NCBI GenBank assembly: GCA_913774715.1 | Contig: CAJYHS010000041.1 | Coordinates: 1-64,000, forward strand | Direction: 5' to 3' | Length of the DNA stretch: 64,000 nt | Source of the DNA: an uncultured Siphonobacter sp. | GTDB lineage: Bacteria > Bacteroidota > Bacteroidia > Cytophagales > Spirosomataceae | In this document: in pieces, positions 51,593-61,254 of the stretch | How the letters are laid out: every line of letters starts with the position of its first letter | How positions within the stretch are numbered: the first letter of the stretch is position 1 | The notes under the pieces: generated by a model | What the model saw: the letters and a program-made list of their open reading frames with translations, nothing else | What the model was told of the DNA's origin: nothing | The model's database searches: none | Position numbers and translations under genes: made by a program

Positions 51593-54232
51593 CTATTGTT
51601 TGGGCGTAGAAGCGGCAGGTTTGTTTCCTGCGGGAGCACCCCCTGATGGAGCGGCTCCGCTGCTGCCTGAACCCTGAGTATTGTTCATATCCGCACCGCC
51701 GCCGTCGCCTTTCACGTCGTCGTTTTGAATCGACTTCGTTTTCTTCCGGGGAGACTGGATATTCATTTTGCCAATTTTGTAACTGAACGTTAACCGAACG
51801 CCACGGTTGTACATGTACATGTTGCTAACCTGCGTAAACTGAGGCGAAGTAAGTTCCGTCCGCATCCGAATGTTGGAGGTAAGGAAATTTTCTGCTGCGA
51901 CACCGATGCTTCCTTTTTTGTTGGCGAAGTCTTTCTTCAATCCTAAAGAGTAGAAGCCAAAACCACCCATGCGACCCTGTAATTGCACCTGAGGCCCTTT
52001 CATCATCCCGAAGGCCTGCAAGCCCCATCCATTCTTAAGTGTACTTTGAATACGACCTCCAACATCGAAGTTGACCCCTGAATTTTTTACGTCAAGTGAT
52101 AATCCATCTACACCCGTGGTCGTACCTTTTAATTGGGTGTAAAAGGTATTGGTAAATAAATCGAAGCTGAATTTGGAGCTTACATCATACTTGGCAAAAA
52201 GGTTAATACCAGCCGCGTGTTCCGAACCAATGTTCTGATACGTTGTTAGAATGGCACCCGCGAGCGTGTCCAGTGGGGTACGAACCTGCGTGATGGAGTT
52301 ATTCGTTACCCGGCCAAACAAAGCTGCATTGATGTAAGCTTTATTAATCGTTTTGCTCAAAGCCAGCTCTACATTATCCGTTAATTCTGGACGAAGCAAG
52401 GGATTACCCATGGTTACGTTCTGAGGGTTAGCCGCGTTGAAGTTGGGGTTCAGCTGCTGAATACCCGGACGCTGAATCCGGCGGTTGTACGCCAGTTTGA
52501 TCATCGAATTATCTTTCAGCATTTTAGAAATATTCAAACTCGGAACGAAATTGCTGTAGTTAGGAATGGCGATGCTGGAACTGGTATTCGACTGAGCATC
52601 AATGATGGTGTGCTCGAAACGGGTACCGGCTTTAATTGTGATTTTATTCCGGGTTGTATAAGTATAAGAAGCGTAACCGGCGGCAATATTCTGACTGTAG
52701 TCGAGGAATCCAGCGGGATTATTTTCCTGTTGATAATAACCACCCGTCGGACCCGCCAGCAGGTATTCGTAGTTACTGTTTACCTTACGCATGATGCCTT
52801 TCAAGCCAAACTCCAGCATCTGATTTTTCTTAATTGGGGTCTGATAATCCGTTTGTAACGTGAATTCCTGGTTAAGGTTATCGTTCAGGTTTCGCTGGCG
52901 GCCCGTTAATTCACCGACGCTTAATAAGTTAGCATCAAAGTTGTTAATCAGGTCGTTACGGCTATACAAAGCAGAGATACTCCATTCCTGCTGCGGTTTG
53001 AACGTATGGATATAATCCAGGTTCATATCAATCGTACCCGAATTATTTTTTGAGGTAACATCGCGGTTCGATTCCGTTCCTGCCACGCCGTTCGTAAAGA
53101 TCTGAGTCAGGTAATCCTGTTGGGTCGTTCGATTCCGAACGCCGTAGTTAATACCCGCTGAAATGCTCTGGTTCTTTGAGATATCAAAATCCCAGCCCAG
53201 GTTATAACGGCCCATTAAGCCACGGTTCGTACCATCGCCCGTCTGGCGGGTCAGGATTGAGTTATTATCAACAATACTGGTCTGATCCAGCGAAGAGCGG
53301 GTTTTGACATTATACTCTGCCCGACCAAAACCGCCGAGGGTAAAGCCCATTTTGCCCGAACGATAGTTCCCGCGTAAGCCCAGCATGGAGCCCCGGTTAC
53401 CCACGCCTGTATCCAGATTCAGGTTAAAGCCCTGAAGGTTATTTTTCTTAGTGATGATGTTGATAATACCACCAGAGCCTTCAGCATCATATTTGGCGGA
53501 AGGTGAAGTAATTACTTCCACCGAGGCAATTTCATCGGAAGGAATTTGCTTCAAAGCGTCAGCTACGCTACCCGCTACGATGGTTGAAGGTTTGTTATTA
53601 ATCAACACCCGAATATTGCTGCTTCCCCGCATGGAAACGTTACCATCCAGATCGACCGATAACATGGGGACTTTCCGTAAAATGTCGGAAGCGTCGCCCC
53701 CTTTCGAGGTAATGTCTTTCTCCGCATTGTAGACCAGACGGTCTACTTTTTCTTCAATCAAAGCTTTCTGGGCCGTCACGGTTACTTCCTGTAAGGTCTT
53801 CGAATCAGATGTTAACTTAATAACTCCCAACTCCAGCGGACCGCTAACGGTAACAGGATCAATTCGTTTACTTTCGTAACCAACAAAAGTTACCTCCAGA
53901 CGATATTTTCCGGGGGTAACATTGCTAATGGCAAACTGGCCTTTACCGTCAGCTACCGTACCGGTTACCAACTGGTTAGTCTGCTTATTATAAAGAGCAA
54001 CACTTGCAAATTCAACGGCTTTACCTGAAGTAGAATCCACCAGAAAACCCGTTACCGTTGGATTGGTCGCCACCACTGGAGCAGGGGTTGCCGTCGGTAT
54101 CGAATCTTGAGTAAGAGGAATGGTTTTTAGCGAATCAGGGGCTGGACTTACCACCTGAGCGAAACTCTGACTGGAACCCGCAAGTCCGAGTAGAGCCGAG
54201 AGTAAGATTGAAGAAATATAATATCGTTTCAT
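51593..54232 (-). CDS. TonB-dependent receptor-like outer-membrane protein (OMP_b-brl_3 type)
   Basis: Outer-membrane beta-barrel with TonB-receptor layout. I start at the ATG for MKRYYISSILLSALLGL (879 aa; the track uses an upstream TTG), with a signal peptide ending near SFA-QVV. A Pro/Thr linker precedes a carboxypeptidase-regulatory-like domain (about 60-145). The plug has EVTVTAQKALIEEKVDRLVYNAEKD, ILRKVPMLSVDLDGNVSMRGSSNIRVLINNKP and SVEVITSPSAKYDAEGSGGIINIITKK. The large barrel is of the OMP_b-brl_3 class. After the barrel a Gly/Ser/Ala/Pro-rich tail (about 845-879) is unusual, since these barrels normally end near the last strand. Ligand unknown. The upstream gap carries the TTTTGGG array. 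Confidence 0.9.
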   Translation of the reverse strand: MKRYYISSILLSALLGLAGSSQSFAQVVSPAPDSLKTIPLTQDSIPTATPAPVVATNPTVTGFLVDSTSGKAVEFASVALYNKQTNQLVTGTVADGKGQFAISNVTPGKYRLEVTFVGYESKRIDPVTVSGPLELGVIKLTSDSKTLQEVTVTAQKALIEEKVDRLVYNAEKDITSKGGDASDILRKVPMLSVDLDGNVSMRGSSNIRVLINNKPSTIVAGSVADALKQIPSDEIASVEVITSPSAKYDAEGSGGIINIITKKNNLQGFNLNLDTGVGNRGSMLGLRGNYRSGKMGFTLGGFGRAEYNVKTRSSLDQTSIVDNNSILTRQTGDGTNRGLMGRYNLGWDFDISKNQSISAGINYGVRNRTTQQDYLTQIFTNGVAGTESNRDVTSKNNSGTIDMNLDYIHTFKPQQEWSISALYSRNDLINNFDANLLSVGELTGRQRNLNDNLNQEFTLQTDYQTPIKKNQMLEFGLKGIMRKVNSNYEYLLAGPTGGYYQQENNPAGFLDYSQNIAAGYASYTYTTRNKITIKAGTRFEHTIIDAQSNTSSSIAIPNYSNFVPSLNISKMLKDNSMIKLAYNRRIQRPGIQQLNPNFNAANPQNVTMGNPLLRPELTDNVELALSKTINKAYINAALFGRVTNNSITQVRTPLDTLAGAILTTYQNIGSEHAAGINLFAKYDVSSKFSFDLFTNTFYTQLKGTTTGVDGLSLDVKNSGVNFDVGGRIQSTLKNGWGLQAFGMMKGPQVQLQGRMGGFGFYSLGLKKDFANKKGSIGVAAENFLTSNIRMRTELTSPQFTQVSNMYMYNRGVRLTFSYKIGKMNIQSPRKKTKSIQNDDVKGDGGGADMNNTQGSGSSGAAPSGGAPAGNKPAASTPKQ

Positions 54233-54551
54233 CGCTTTGTCGTACAAGAAAAAGAACTATACAAAAGTGCTTCCAAACCTGAGATCTGCGAAACGAAACT
54301 TTCCGAGTGCCCAATAAGTAGCGACGAATGACGAGTTTTGGGTTTTGGGTTTTGGGTTTTGGGTTTTGGGTTTTGGGTTTTGGGTTTTGGGTTGAAAAGG
54401 AAAATCCGTAAAGGTAGGGAGGAATAGGACGAGGGTTAGTGCCTGCCATGTCATCAAATACTGAAAAACAGCCAACCAAAAACTGAAAACCAAACTGACA
54501 GATTTTAAACAGAATTGCTTTGTTACTTCGTCCTTTAGAAATTGAACGACT
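54233..54551. other. Divergent intergenic region with a 7-bp tandem array
   Basis: 319 bp between the TonB-type gene (minus) and the response regulator (plus). It contains eight TTTTGGG units (54336-54391). On the minus strand CACTTTTG at 54269-54262 is a near match to the -7 element for the TonB-type gene, placing the array about 70 bp upstream of that promoter. The plus-strand part holds AAAACTGAAAACC-type degenerate sequence and no clear promoter. Confidence 0.5.
54336..54391 (+). repeat. Eight perfect TTTTGGG tandem repeats (G-quadruplex potential)
   Basis: TTTTGGG repeats head to tail eight times with no mismatch. Eight GGG runs with 4-nt T loops on the plus strand satisfy the usual G-quadruplex pattern twice over. 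Such short arrays can change length by slippage. The ORFs drawn across it (NPKPKTQ repeats) are artefacts. Confidence 0.97.
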
Positions 54552-55247
54552 ATGAAAATTCTACTGGTTGAGGACGAAAAGTTACTTTCCGACAGCATTC
54601 GTTCGGCGTTGGTTCAGGAAGGTTTCTCCTGCGAAACAGCTTTGTCCTTTCTGGAGGCCCGGGAAAAACTGACGGATAAAAGCTATGACGTAGTCGTCCT
54701 GGATATAAATCTGCCGGGTGGCCTGGGTTTTGATCTTTTCGCTGATATACAGAGTATGGATTCGCATCCTGGCGTGCTCATTATTTCGGTGCGAAACAGC
54801 CTCGATGACAAATTAAAAGGACTTAATCTGGGAGCGGATGATTACCTCGTGAAACCTTTTCACCTAGATGAATTAATCGCCCGGATTCGGAGTATCATTC
54901 GCCGTCGGCACCCGCAGGAAGAAGAGGAAATGGTGTATTACAACCTGTCTTACGACCTGATGAGTAACCAGGTGAAAGTCAACGGACAGGAGTTGAAACT
55001 GACCCACAGCCAGCTTCGAATTCTGTATTATTTACTGATGAACAAAAACCGCACGGTTTCTAAAGAATCCCTGTCGGATTACGTACTGAAGGATAATATC
55101 GACATGGTTGATTCCTTCGATTACATTTATACTCACATCAAAAATCTTCGTCAGAAGCTAAAGAAAGAAGGTTGCGAAGTGAGTATTGTGACCATGTACG
55201 GAATGGGTTATACCTTAAAAAAAGCAGATGGCAACCAGTCAGTATAG
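54552..55247 (+). CDS. OmpR/PhoB-type response regulator
   Basis: Transcription factor of a two-component system. The 231-aa protein has a receiver domain (1-120) with the acidic pair in LLVEDEKLL, the phospho-acceptor D51 in VVVLDINLPGGLG and the conserved Lys in DDYLVKPFHLDEL. A winged-helix DNA-binding domain follows (about 130-225, LKLTHSQLRILYYLLMNKNRTVSKESL, YIYTHIKNLRQKL, VTMYGMGYTLK). Its stop overlaps the kinase gene by 20 bp. The pair sits immediately upstream of an RND efflux operon, a common arrangement for a local regulator, but the target is inferred only. Confidence 0.95.
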   Translation: MKILLVEDEKLLSDSIRSALVQEGFSCETALSFLEAREKLTDKSYDVVVLDINLPGGLGFDLFADIQSMDSHPGVLIISVRNSLDDKLKGLNLGADDYLVKPFHLDELIARIRSIIRRRHPQEEEEMVYYNLSYDLMSNQVKVNGQELKLTHSQLRILYYLLMNKNRTVSKESLSDYVLKDNIDMVDSFDYIYTHIKNLRQKLKKEGCEVSIVTMYGMGYTLKKADGNQSV

Positions 55248-56571
55248 CAAGCGTTTCATTACCAAAATCAAGAAGGTTTACGTCGTTGCCCTGCCCTTGC
55301 TGCTGGTGGTGACTATTCTGTTTAACAACTATGTTATTGACGTATATTACCGGGTTTTTTATCGAATTCGGTTTAAAAATCAGGTTGAGGTTATTGCTAG
55401 TACGGTAAAGCAGACCGGGAAATTACCCATTCGGGATGGCGTTGCGTATCAGTTACTACCCCCCGATGCCAAGCCGTATTCTTACTTTACCTATCAGTTT
55501 TACGATCTGGAAGATGTAAACAATACTTTTAATTTCTGGACGATTTTTTCGCTGAATCAGCATCTGAATAACAAGCGAATTAAAGAATATATCCGCACGA
55601 TTCCAGTGAAGGATCGGCTATATGAAGTAACGATTACGGAGGTAACCATGAACGAGCCGGGCGGTCCCGAGAGTGAGGCGGTGATCTTTGCTGTAGCCTT
55701 CAGTCTGGTTCTGTTTTTTATTCTTAACTGGGCCTTTTTTCAGATTAACCTCAATCGGGTTTCGTATAATCTCTGGCGACCTTTTTATAATAACCTCCGC
55801 CGGATCAAGTCCTATAATATTCGGAACAAAGAGCCTTTGGTTTTGCTGAAAACCAACGTTCGGGAGTTTGAATTATTCAATCAGGCCGTGCTTGATTTTA
55901 CGAATAAAACGCAATCCGCTTATAACCAGCTACGGGAATTTACGGAGAATACCGCCCATGAATTACAAACGCCGCTGAGCATATTACTCGCTAAAGTCGA
56001 GCTGATTCTGAAGCGAACGGGACTCGAATCTGAAGAGCGGAAAGAGTTAGTGGACATTAAAAAAACCATCGTTCGATTATCGGGAATTCATAAAGGGCTA
56101 AACCTGCTTTCTCGCATTCGGAGCATTCAATATGCCGGGAAGATCGCTAGGATGGAACTTAATATTAATGAAATCATCAGCGAAAGTCTGGAGACGTATG
56201 AAGAGTTAATCGAGTATCGGAATATCGAAGTTCAGTATGAAAGCAGCATTCAGCACCGAATTTCCTCGAATGAAGAACTGGTTCGAATCATGGTTGATAA
56301 CCTGCTCCGAAATGCTATCCAGCATAATATCAACGATGGGCAAATTTTGATCATGTATCAACCCCATGGCTTCGAGATTAGTAACACGGGCGTAAGTAGT
56401 GAGGTAACGGGTGAAGATATTTTTTCCAGATATCATACAAAATCAGCCGACAATGGCCGACTAGGATTAGGTTTGGCTATTGTCGAGGCTATTTGTGAGA
56501 CGCTGGAGTTTTCCTGTGTCTATCAGTATCAGCATTCACAGCACTGCATTCGGATTAGTTGGAAAAAATGA
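55228..56571 (+). CDS. Membrane sensor histidine kinase
   Basis: Cognate kinase of the upstream regulator. The 447-aa protein has two membrane helices (about 16-36 and 150-170) enclosing a sensor region of about 110 residues. No HAMP motif is obvious, but a helical segment follows. The HisKA domain carries the phospho-acceptor in ENTAHELQTPLSILLAKVELI (H244). The ATPase domain shows the N-box NLLRNAIQHN and the G-box GRLGLGLAIVEAICE. The start overlaps the response-regulator gene by 20 bp, so expression is coupled. The signal is unknown. Confidence 0.94.
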   Translation: MATSQYSKRFITKIKKVYVVALPLLLVVTILFNNYVIDVYYRVFYRIRFKNQVEVIASTVKQTGKLPIRDGVAYQLLPPDAKPYSYFTYQFYDLEDVNNTFNFWTIFSLNQHLNNKRIKEYIRTIPVKDRLYEVTITEVTMNEPGGPESEAVIFAVAFSLVLFFILNWAFFQINLNRVSYNLWRPFYNNLRRIKSYNIRNKEPLVLLKTNVREFELFNQAVLDFTNKTQSAYNQLREFTENTAHELQTPLSILLAKVELILKRTGLESEERKELVDIKKTIVRLSGIHKGLNLLSRIRSIQYAGKIARMELNINEIISESLETYEELIEYRNIEVQYESSIQHRISSNEELVRIMVDNLLRNAIQHNINDGQILIMYQPHGFEISNTGVSSEVTGEDIFSRYHTKSADNGRLGLGLAIVEAICETLEFSCVYQYQHSQHCIRISWKK

Positions 56572-56621
56572 AACGGTAGTTTACTGAAAATTAATACGTA
56601 AGCAAAATCTGTTCAGAAACG

Positions 56622-56658
56622 CAAAATCCGTCAGAATCTCGACAGATTTTGTTTTTTT
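56622..56658 (+). terminator. Intrinsic terminator between the kinase and the efflux operon
   Basis: CAAAATCcGTC / GACaGATTTTG stem followed by seven T residues, about 50 bp past the kinase stop. The efflux genes therefore need their own promoter. Confidence 0.8.
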
Positions 56659-56659
56659 A

Positions 56660-56692
56660 TTTGAACGCTGAAATCACCGAAAACTAGTTTTA
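56660..56692 (+). promoter_or_regulatory. Promoter of the RND efflux operon with an overlapping palindrome
   Basis: TTTG at 56660-56663, a 21-bp spacer, then TAGTTTTA at 56685-56692 (seven of eight matches to TAnnTTTG). A perfect 12-bp palindrome AAAACTAGTTTT (56680-56691) overlaps the -7 box and may be a regulator site. The 5' UTR would be about 70 nt. Confidence 0.5.
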
Positions 56693-56769
56693 GCCGACCT
56701 GACGAAACAAATTTCAAAGACGCTCGGTTGTAGATCACAGAATAATACAAGTTTAATAGCCGAAGAGTA

Positions 56770-57960
56770 ATGCATTTTATCCCATTTCGATCGCCATTTT
56801 CAACCCGTAGGATTGCTGCAAGCATGGGTCTGTTTATGTTGGTTTTTGCTTTTTCCTGCGGAAAAAAAGACGAAAAACAGCAGGCCGCTCAACAGCCTCC
56901 CGCCCCTAAAGAATATCCCGTAATGACCGTTGAGGCTCGTGCAACGGATATTTACACGGATTATCCCGCCACTTTACAAGGCCAGGAAAACGTAGAAATT
57001 CGCCCCCGCGTGGACGGATACATTGAACGCATCTTCGTGGATGAAGGAGCATTAGTACGCAAAGGTCAGGTATTGTTCCAGATCAGTGCTCCCCAGTACG
57101 AGCAGGATTTGCGGACGGCTCAAGCCAGCATCAAAATTGCCGAAGCCGACGTGAACGCCGCTCAGATGCAGGTGAATAAAGTGAAGCCGCTGGTGGAAAA
57201 AGACATCATCAGTCATTACGAACTGGAATCGGCCGAATATACGCTTCAATCGAAGCAGGCAGCTCTGGCTCAGGCGAAAGCGACGCTGGCTAATGCCAAA
57301 ATCAACATTGGCTATACCCGGGTCGTGAGTCCTGTGAATGGAGTAATTGGTTTATTACCGCTGAAGCTGGGAAGTCTGGTAAGTCAGTCTACTACTACGC
57401 CCCTGACGACGGTAGCCAATATTGGTAACGTATACGCTTATTTCTCGCTTAACGAAAAACAACTACTTGATTTCTTTCGGGATACCAAAGGCAATACCCT
57501 CCAGCAAAAGCTGGCGACCTTACCCAGTGTGTCACTCGTACTTTCCGATGGATCCGTGTATTCAAAACCCGGTCGTGTTGAAACGGCTAGTGGTTTGATT
57601 AGTACCGAAACCGGGTCGGCCAATTTCCGGGCGACGTTCCCCAATACAGACGGCTTTCTGCGGAGCGGTAGCACGGGTCAGGTTCGAATTTCTTCCCACA
57701 TTGAAAACGCCTTGATTATTCCTCAGAAATCTACTTATGAGTTACAGGGAAAACGCCTGACGTATGTGGTAGCTGAAGGTAACAAAGTGAAAAGCGTAGA
57801 AATCCAGGTGAAACCAACCACCAATGGGAAATCTTTCATTGTTACTCAGGGTTTGAAAGCGGGCGATAAAATCGTAGTAGAAGGCATTGCTGCTCTTCGG
57901 GATGACATGGAAATTAAGCCGGGAGCCGTGAAAGCAGATACCACTGCTAACGCTCAGTAA
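56770..57960 (+). CDS. RND efflux periplasmic adaptor (AcrA/MexA type)
   Basis: Membrane-fusion lipoprotein linking an RND pump to its outer-membrane channel. The 396-aa protein has a signal peptide with lipobox FAFSC, a Gln/Ala/Pro linker, and a first beta-barrel/lipoyl segment (GQENVEIRPRVDGYIERIFVDEGALVRKGQVLFQI). A helical hairpin follows (about 110-180, TAQASIKIAEADVNAAQMQVNKV), then the second lipoyl half (YTRVVSPVNGVIG), the adaptor beta-barrel and membrane-proximal domain (IPQKSTYELQGKRLTYVV). First gene of a three-gene operon; the pump starts 53 bp downstream. Confidence 0.94.
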   Translation: MHFIPFRSPFSTRRIAASMGLFMLVFAFSCGKKDEKQQAAQQPPAPKEYPVMTVEARATDIYTDYPATLQGQENVEIRPRVDGYIERIFVDEGALVRKGQVLFQISAPQYEQDLRTAQASIKIAEADVNAAQMQVNKVKPLVEKDIISHYELESAEYTLQSKQAALAQAKATLANAKINIGYTRVVSPVNGVIGLLPLKLGSLVSQSTTTPLTTVANIGNVYAYFSLNEKQLLDFFRDTKGNTLQQKLATLPSVSLVLSDGSVYSKPGRVETASGLISTETGSANFRATFPNTDGFLRSGSTGQVRISSHIENALIIPQKSTYELQGKRLTYVVAEGNKVKSVEIQVKPTTNGKSFIVTQGLKAGDKIVVEGIAALRDDMEIKPGAVKADTTANAQ

Positions 57961-58013
57961 GGTTAGGAGGTAAAGGGAATTCCCTGGCTAATAAGCCCAA
58001 AATCAACATTTTT

Positions 58014-61000
58014 ATGCTTAAGAGATTTATTGAACGGCCGGTATTATCCACCGTTATATCCATCATTATTGTCATGCTGGGGATATTGGGGCTGGTAACG
58101 CTACCCGTTTCTCAATATCCTGAAATTGCTCCTCCGACGGTTCAGGTGCAGGCAACCTACACCGGAGCCAATGCGAGTGTAGTATTGAGTAGTGTGATTG
58201 TACCGCTCGAAGAGCAGATCAACGGGGTAGAGGACATGACTTACATGACTTCTACGGCCGCTAACGACGGTACCGCTACGATTACGATTTTCTTCAAGCT
58301 GGGTACAAACCCTGATTTGGCGGCGGTAAACGTGCAGAACCGCGTGTCGCGGGCCACGAGTTTATTACCGCAGGAAGTAACCCGGGCGGGGGTGATTACC
58401 AGCAAGCGTCAGAGTAGTAACGTATTGATTTTCACGCTGTATAGTGAAAATAAAGCCTACGAACAGACCTTCCTGCAAAACTACGCTAACATTAACATCG
58501 TCCCTCAACTAAAACGGGTAACCGGGGTGGGGGATGCAAGTGCGTTTGGTCTTCGCGATTACGCCATGCGGATCTGGCTGAAACCTGATGTGATGGCTAC
58601 GTACGGTCTGATTCCCGACGACGTTTCGGCGGCTCTGGCGGAACAAAACGTCGAAGCAGCTCCGGGTCAGTTTGGCGAAAGCAGCGATCAGTCTTTCCAG
58701 TATATCATCAAATATCCCGGTCGTCTGAAAGATCCGGCGGAGTTTGAAAACATGATCATCCGTTCAACGCCCGGCGGTCAGGTCTTACGTCTGCGAGACA
58801 TTGCCCGGGTGGAATTGGGAGCTCAGAGTTATGCCAGTATTTCCACCTCACAGGGATACCCATCGGTAGCACTGGCCATTAACCAGACGGCGGGTTCGAA
58901 TGCTCAGGAGGTAATCGAGAATTCATTGAAAGTAATTAAGGAAGCCGAAAAATCTTTCCCTCCTGGGGTGCATTACGCCGAGCTGCTGAATGCTAATAAC
59001 TTCCTGGATGCCTCGATTGAAAAAGTAATTCACACCCTGATTGAAGCCTTCATTCTGGTATTCATCGTGGTGTTCATCTTCCTTCAGGATTTCCGTTCGA
59101 CGCTGATTCCCGCCATTGCGGTTCCGGTAGCCATTGTCGGGACGTTCTTCTTCCTGAACCTGTTCGGTTTTACGATCAACCTGCTGACGCTGTTCGCCTT
59201 AGTACTGGCGATTGGTATCGTAGTCGATGATGCCATCGTCGTAGTAGAGGCAGTGCACGCCAAGCTGGATGAGGGATATACCTCCGCCCGTAAAGCATCG
59301 ATTGATGCCATGGGAGAAATCAGCGGTGCCATCATTTCGATTACACTGGTAATGGCAGCGGTATTCGTTCCGGTAAGTTTCATCAGTGGCTCGACCGGGG
59401 TGTTCTACAAACAGTTTGGTCTGACGCTGGCAATTTCCATTATCCTGTCGGCCATCAACGCCCTAACGCTAAGTCCGGCCCTTTGTGCGATCTTCCTGAA
59501 ACCTCACGATAAGGAGCACAAAAAAGGATTCATGCAGCGGTTTTACACGGCCTTCAACACAGGTTTTGATGCCGTAACGACTAAATACTCCCGCTCGGTA
59601 ACCTTCCTTTCGGGTAAAAAATGGATGGCCCTGGGAGCTATTGCAATATCTGCCGGAGTTTTCGTCTGGTTACTTCGTACCACGCCTTCCGGTTTCGTAC
59701 CCAACGAAGATCAGGGAACCATCTTTGCCAACATCACTTTACCCCCTGCTTCGTCCGTAGAACGGACCACGGCTATTGCGAATGAAGTAGATAAGATTGC
59801 CCGAGAAATGCCCGCCGTTCGGTTCACGACGCGTCTGGCAGGGCGGAGTATCATCAGTGGTAACGGTAGCTCATATGGGATGGTAATCATCGGTTTGAAA
59901 GACTGGAAAGAACGCCCTGATCAGGATATTAACGCCGTTATTCGGGATCTTTTCGCAAAAACCGCTCACATTCGCGGAGCTGAAATTGTCTTCTTCTCGC
60001 CGCCAACCATTCAGGGTTTTGGTACCAGTAACGGTTTTGAATTACAGTTACAAGATCGGGCCGGTGGAACGATTGACCGACTTTTTGAAGTGGAAAAAGA
60101 CTTCATGGCGGCTTTATTACAACGTCCTGAGATCCAGTTTGCTACGACGACGTTCAACCCGACATTCCCTCAATATATGGTGAATGTAAACGTGGCCCGG
60201 ACGAAAGAAGCAGGACTGACGGTTAATGCCGTGTTAAGTGCTTTACAAGGGTATTTCGGTGGAGTGTACGCGTCCAACTTCAACCAGTTTGGTAAGCAGT
60301 ATCGGGTGATGATTCAGGCCGATCCCGCCTACCGGGCCAGTCCTTCCAGTCTGAACTCCGTATACATCAGGAACGCCAACGGAACGATGGCTCCCATCTC
60401 GGAATTCGTGACGATGGACCGGGTATATGGACCAGAAACCATCACTCGATTCAACCTCTTTACTTCAGTGTCCATCACGGGTACGCCGAAAGCAGGGTTT
60501 AGTTCCGGGGATGCGATTAAGGCTATTCAGGAAGTGGCGGCTGAGAAGTTACCAGCCGGTTATGGATACGAATTTTCGGGTATGACGCGGGAAGAAATCC
60601 AGAGTGGTGGGCAGACCATTTACATCTTTATGCTTTGTCTGGCCTTCGTTTACTTCCTGTTGAGTGCTCAGTATGAGAGTTATATTCTGCCCTGGGCGGT
60701 ATTACTTTCTTTACCTATCGGTCTGGCTGGTACGTTCATCTTTGCCCGGATTTTCGGCATTGATAATAACATCTATCTGCAAATTACGATTATTATGTTG
60801 ATTGGTCTGCTGGCTAAAAATGCCATCCTTATCGTAGAATACGCCGTTGAACGACGACGACACGGGATGGACATTGTGAAGGCTGCCGTCGATGGTGCCG
60901 AAGCTCGTCTGCGACCCATTTTGATGACTTCCTTCGCCTTTATTCTGGGTCTGGTGCCACTGATGCTTTCGTCTGGTGCAGGTGCTTTAGGTAACCGTTC

Positions 61001-61175
61001 CATTGGTACGGGTGCCGTTGGGGGGATGTTGATTGGTACGCTGCTTGGGGTATTTATTATCCCGGTACTATTCATCATCTTCCAGACTTTGCAGGAGAAA
61101 ATCAGCGGCTCACCCAAGCAATTGCAAACCGAGGACAAATCACATGCAGATCTGATGGCCGGCCAGGGTCGTTAA
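58014..61175 (+). CDS. RND multidrug efflux permease, HAE-1 (AcrB-like) family
   Basis: Proton-driven inner-membrane pump that exports hydrophobic drugs, dyes or bile-like compounds through the adaptor and channel. The 1053-aa protein has twelve helices and two large periplasmic loops. It starts MLKRFIERPVLSTVISIIIVMLG with LPVSQYPEIAPPTV, the HAE-1 signature. Proton-relay residues are present: D405 and D406 in IGIVVDDAIVVVE and K935 in LLAKNAILIVEYA. The repeat-like GSTGVFYKQFGLTLAISI is also present. Length is normal. Substrate range is not predictable. It follows the adaptor gene and precedes the channel gene on one transcript. Confidence 0.96.
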   Translation: MLKRFIERPVLSTVISIIIVMLGILGLVTLPVSQYPEIAPPTVQVQATYTGANASVVLSSVIVPLEEQINGVEDMTYMTSTAANDGTATITIFFKLGTNPDLAAVNVQNRVSRATSLLPQEVTRAGVITSKRQSSNVLIFTLYSENKAYEQTFLQNYANINIVPQLKRVTGVGDASAFGLRDYAMRIWLKPDVMATYGLIPDDVSAALAEQNVEAAPGQFGESSDQSFQYIIKYPGRLKDPAEFENMIIRSTPGGQVLRLRDIARVELGAQSYASISTSQGYPSVALAINQTAGSNAQEVIENSLKVIKEAEKSFPPGVHYAELLNANNFLDASIEKVIHTLIEAFILVFIVVFIFLQDFRSTLIPAIAVPVAIVGTFFFLNLFGFTINLLTLFALVLAIGIVVDDAIVVVEAVHAKLDEGYTSARKASIDAMGEISGAIISITLVMAAVFVPVSFISGSTGVFYKQFGLTLAISIILSAINALTLSPALCAIFLKPHDKEHKKGFMQRFYTAFNTGFDAVTTKYSRSVTFLSGKKWMALGAIAISAGVFVWLLRTTPSGFVPNEDQGTIFANITLPPASSVERTTAIANEVDKIAREMPAVRFTTRLAGRSIISGNGSSYGMVIIGLKDWKERPDQDINAVIRDLFAKTAHIRGAEIVFFSPPTIQGFGTSNGFELQLQDRAGGTIDRLFEVEKDFMAALLQRPEIQFATTTFNPTFPQYMVNVNVARTKEAGLTVNAVLSALQGYFGGVYASNFNQFGKQYRVMIQADPAYRASPSSLNSVYIRNANGTMAPISEFVTMDRVYGPETITRFNLFTSVSITGTPKAGFSSGDAIKAIQEVAAEKLPAGYGYEFSGMTREEIQSGGQTIYIFMLCLAFVYFLLSAQYESYILPWAVLLSLPIGLAGTFIFARIFGIDNNIYLQITIIMLIGLLAKNAILIVEYAVERRRHGMDIVKAAVDGAEARLRPILMTSFAFILGLVPLMLSSGAGALGNRSIGTGAVGGMLIGTLLGVFIIPVLFIIFQTLQEKISGSPKQLQTEDKSHADLMAGQGR

Positions 61176-61254
61176 CAGGAATGAGAAGCAGGTGAGGCAA
61201 CGATTGAGGAAATGAAAACCCTGCTTTTCCGTCAACCATTGACATTTAATACAT

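Noticed and set aside
54135-54598. ORFs with repeated NPKPKTQ in the gap before the response regulator
   Set aside because: Produced by the 7-bp TTTTGGG array read in different frames; no start context or family.
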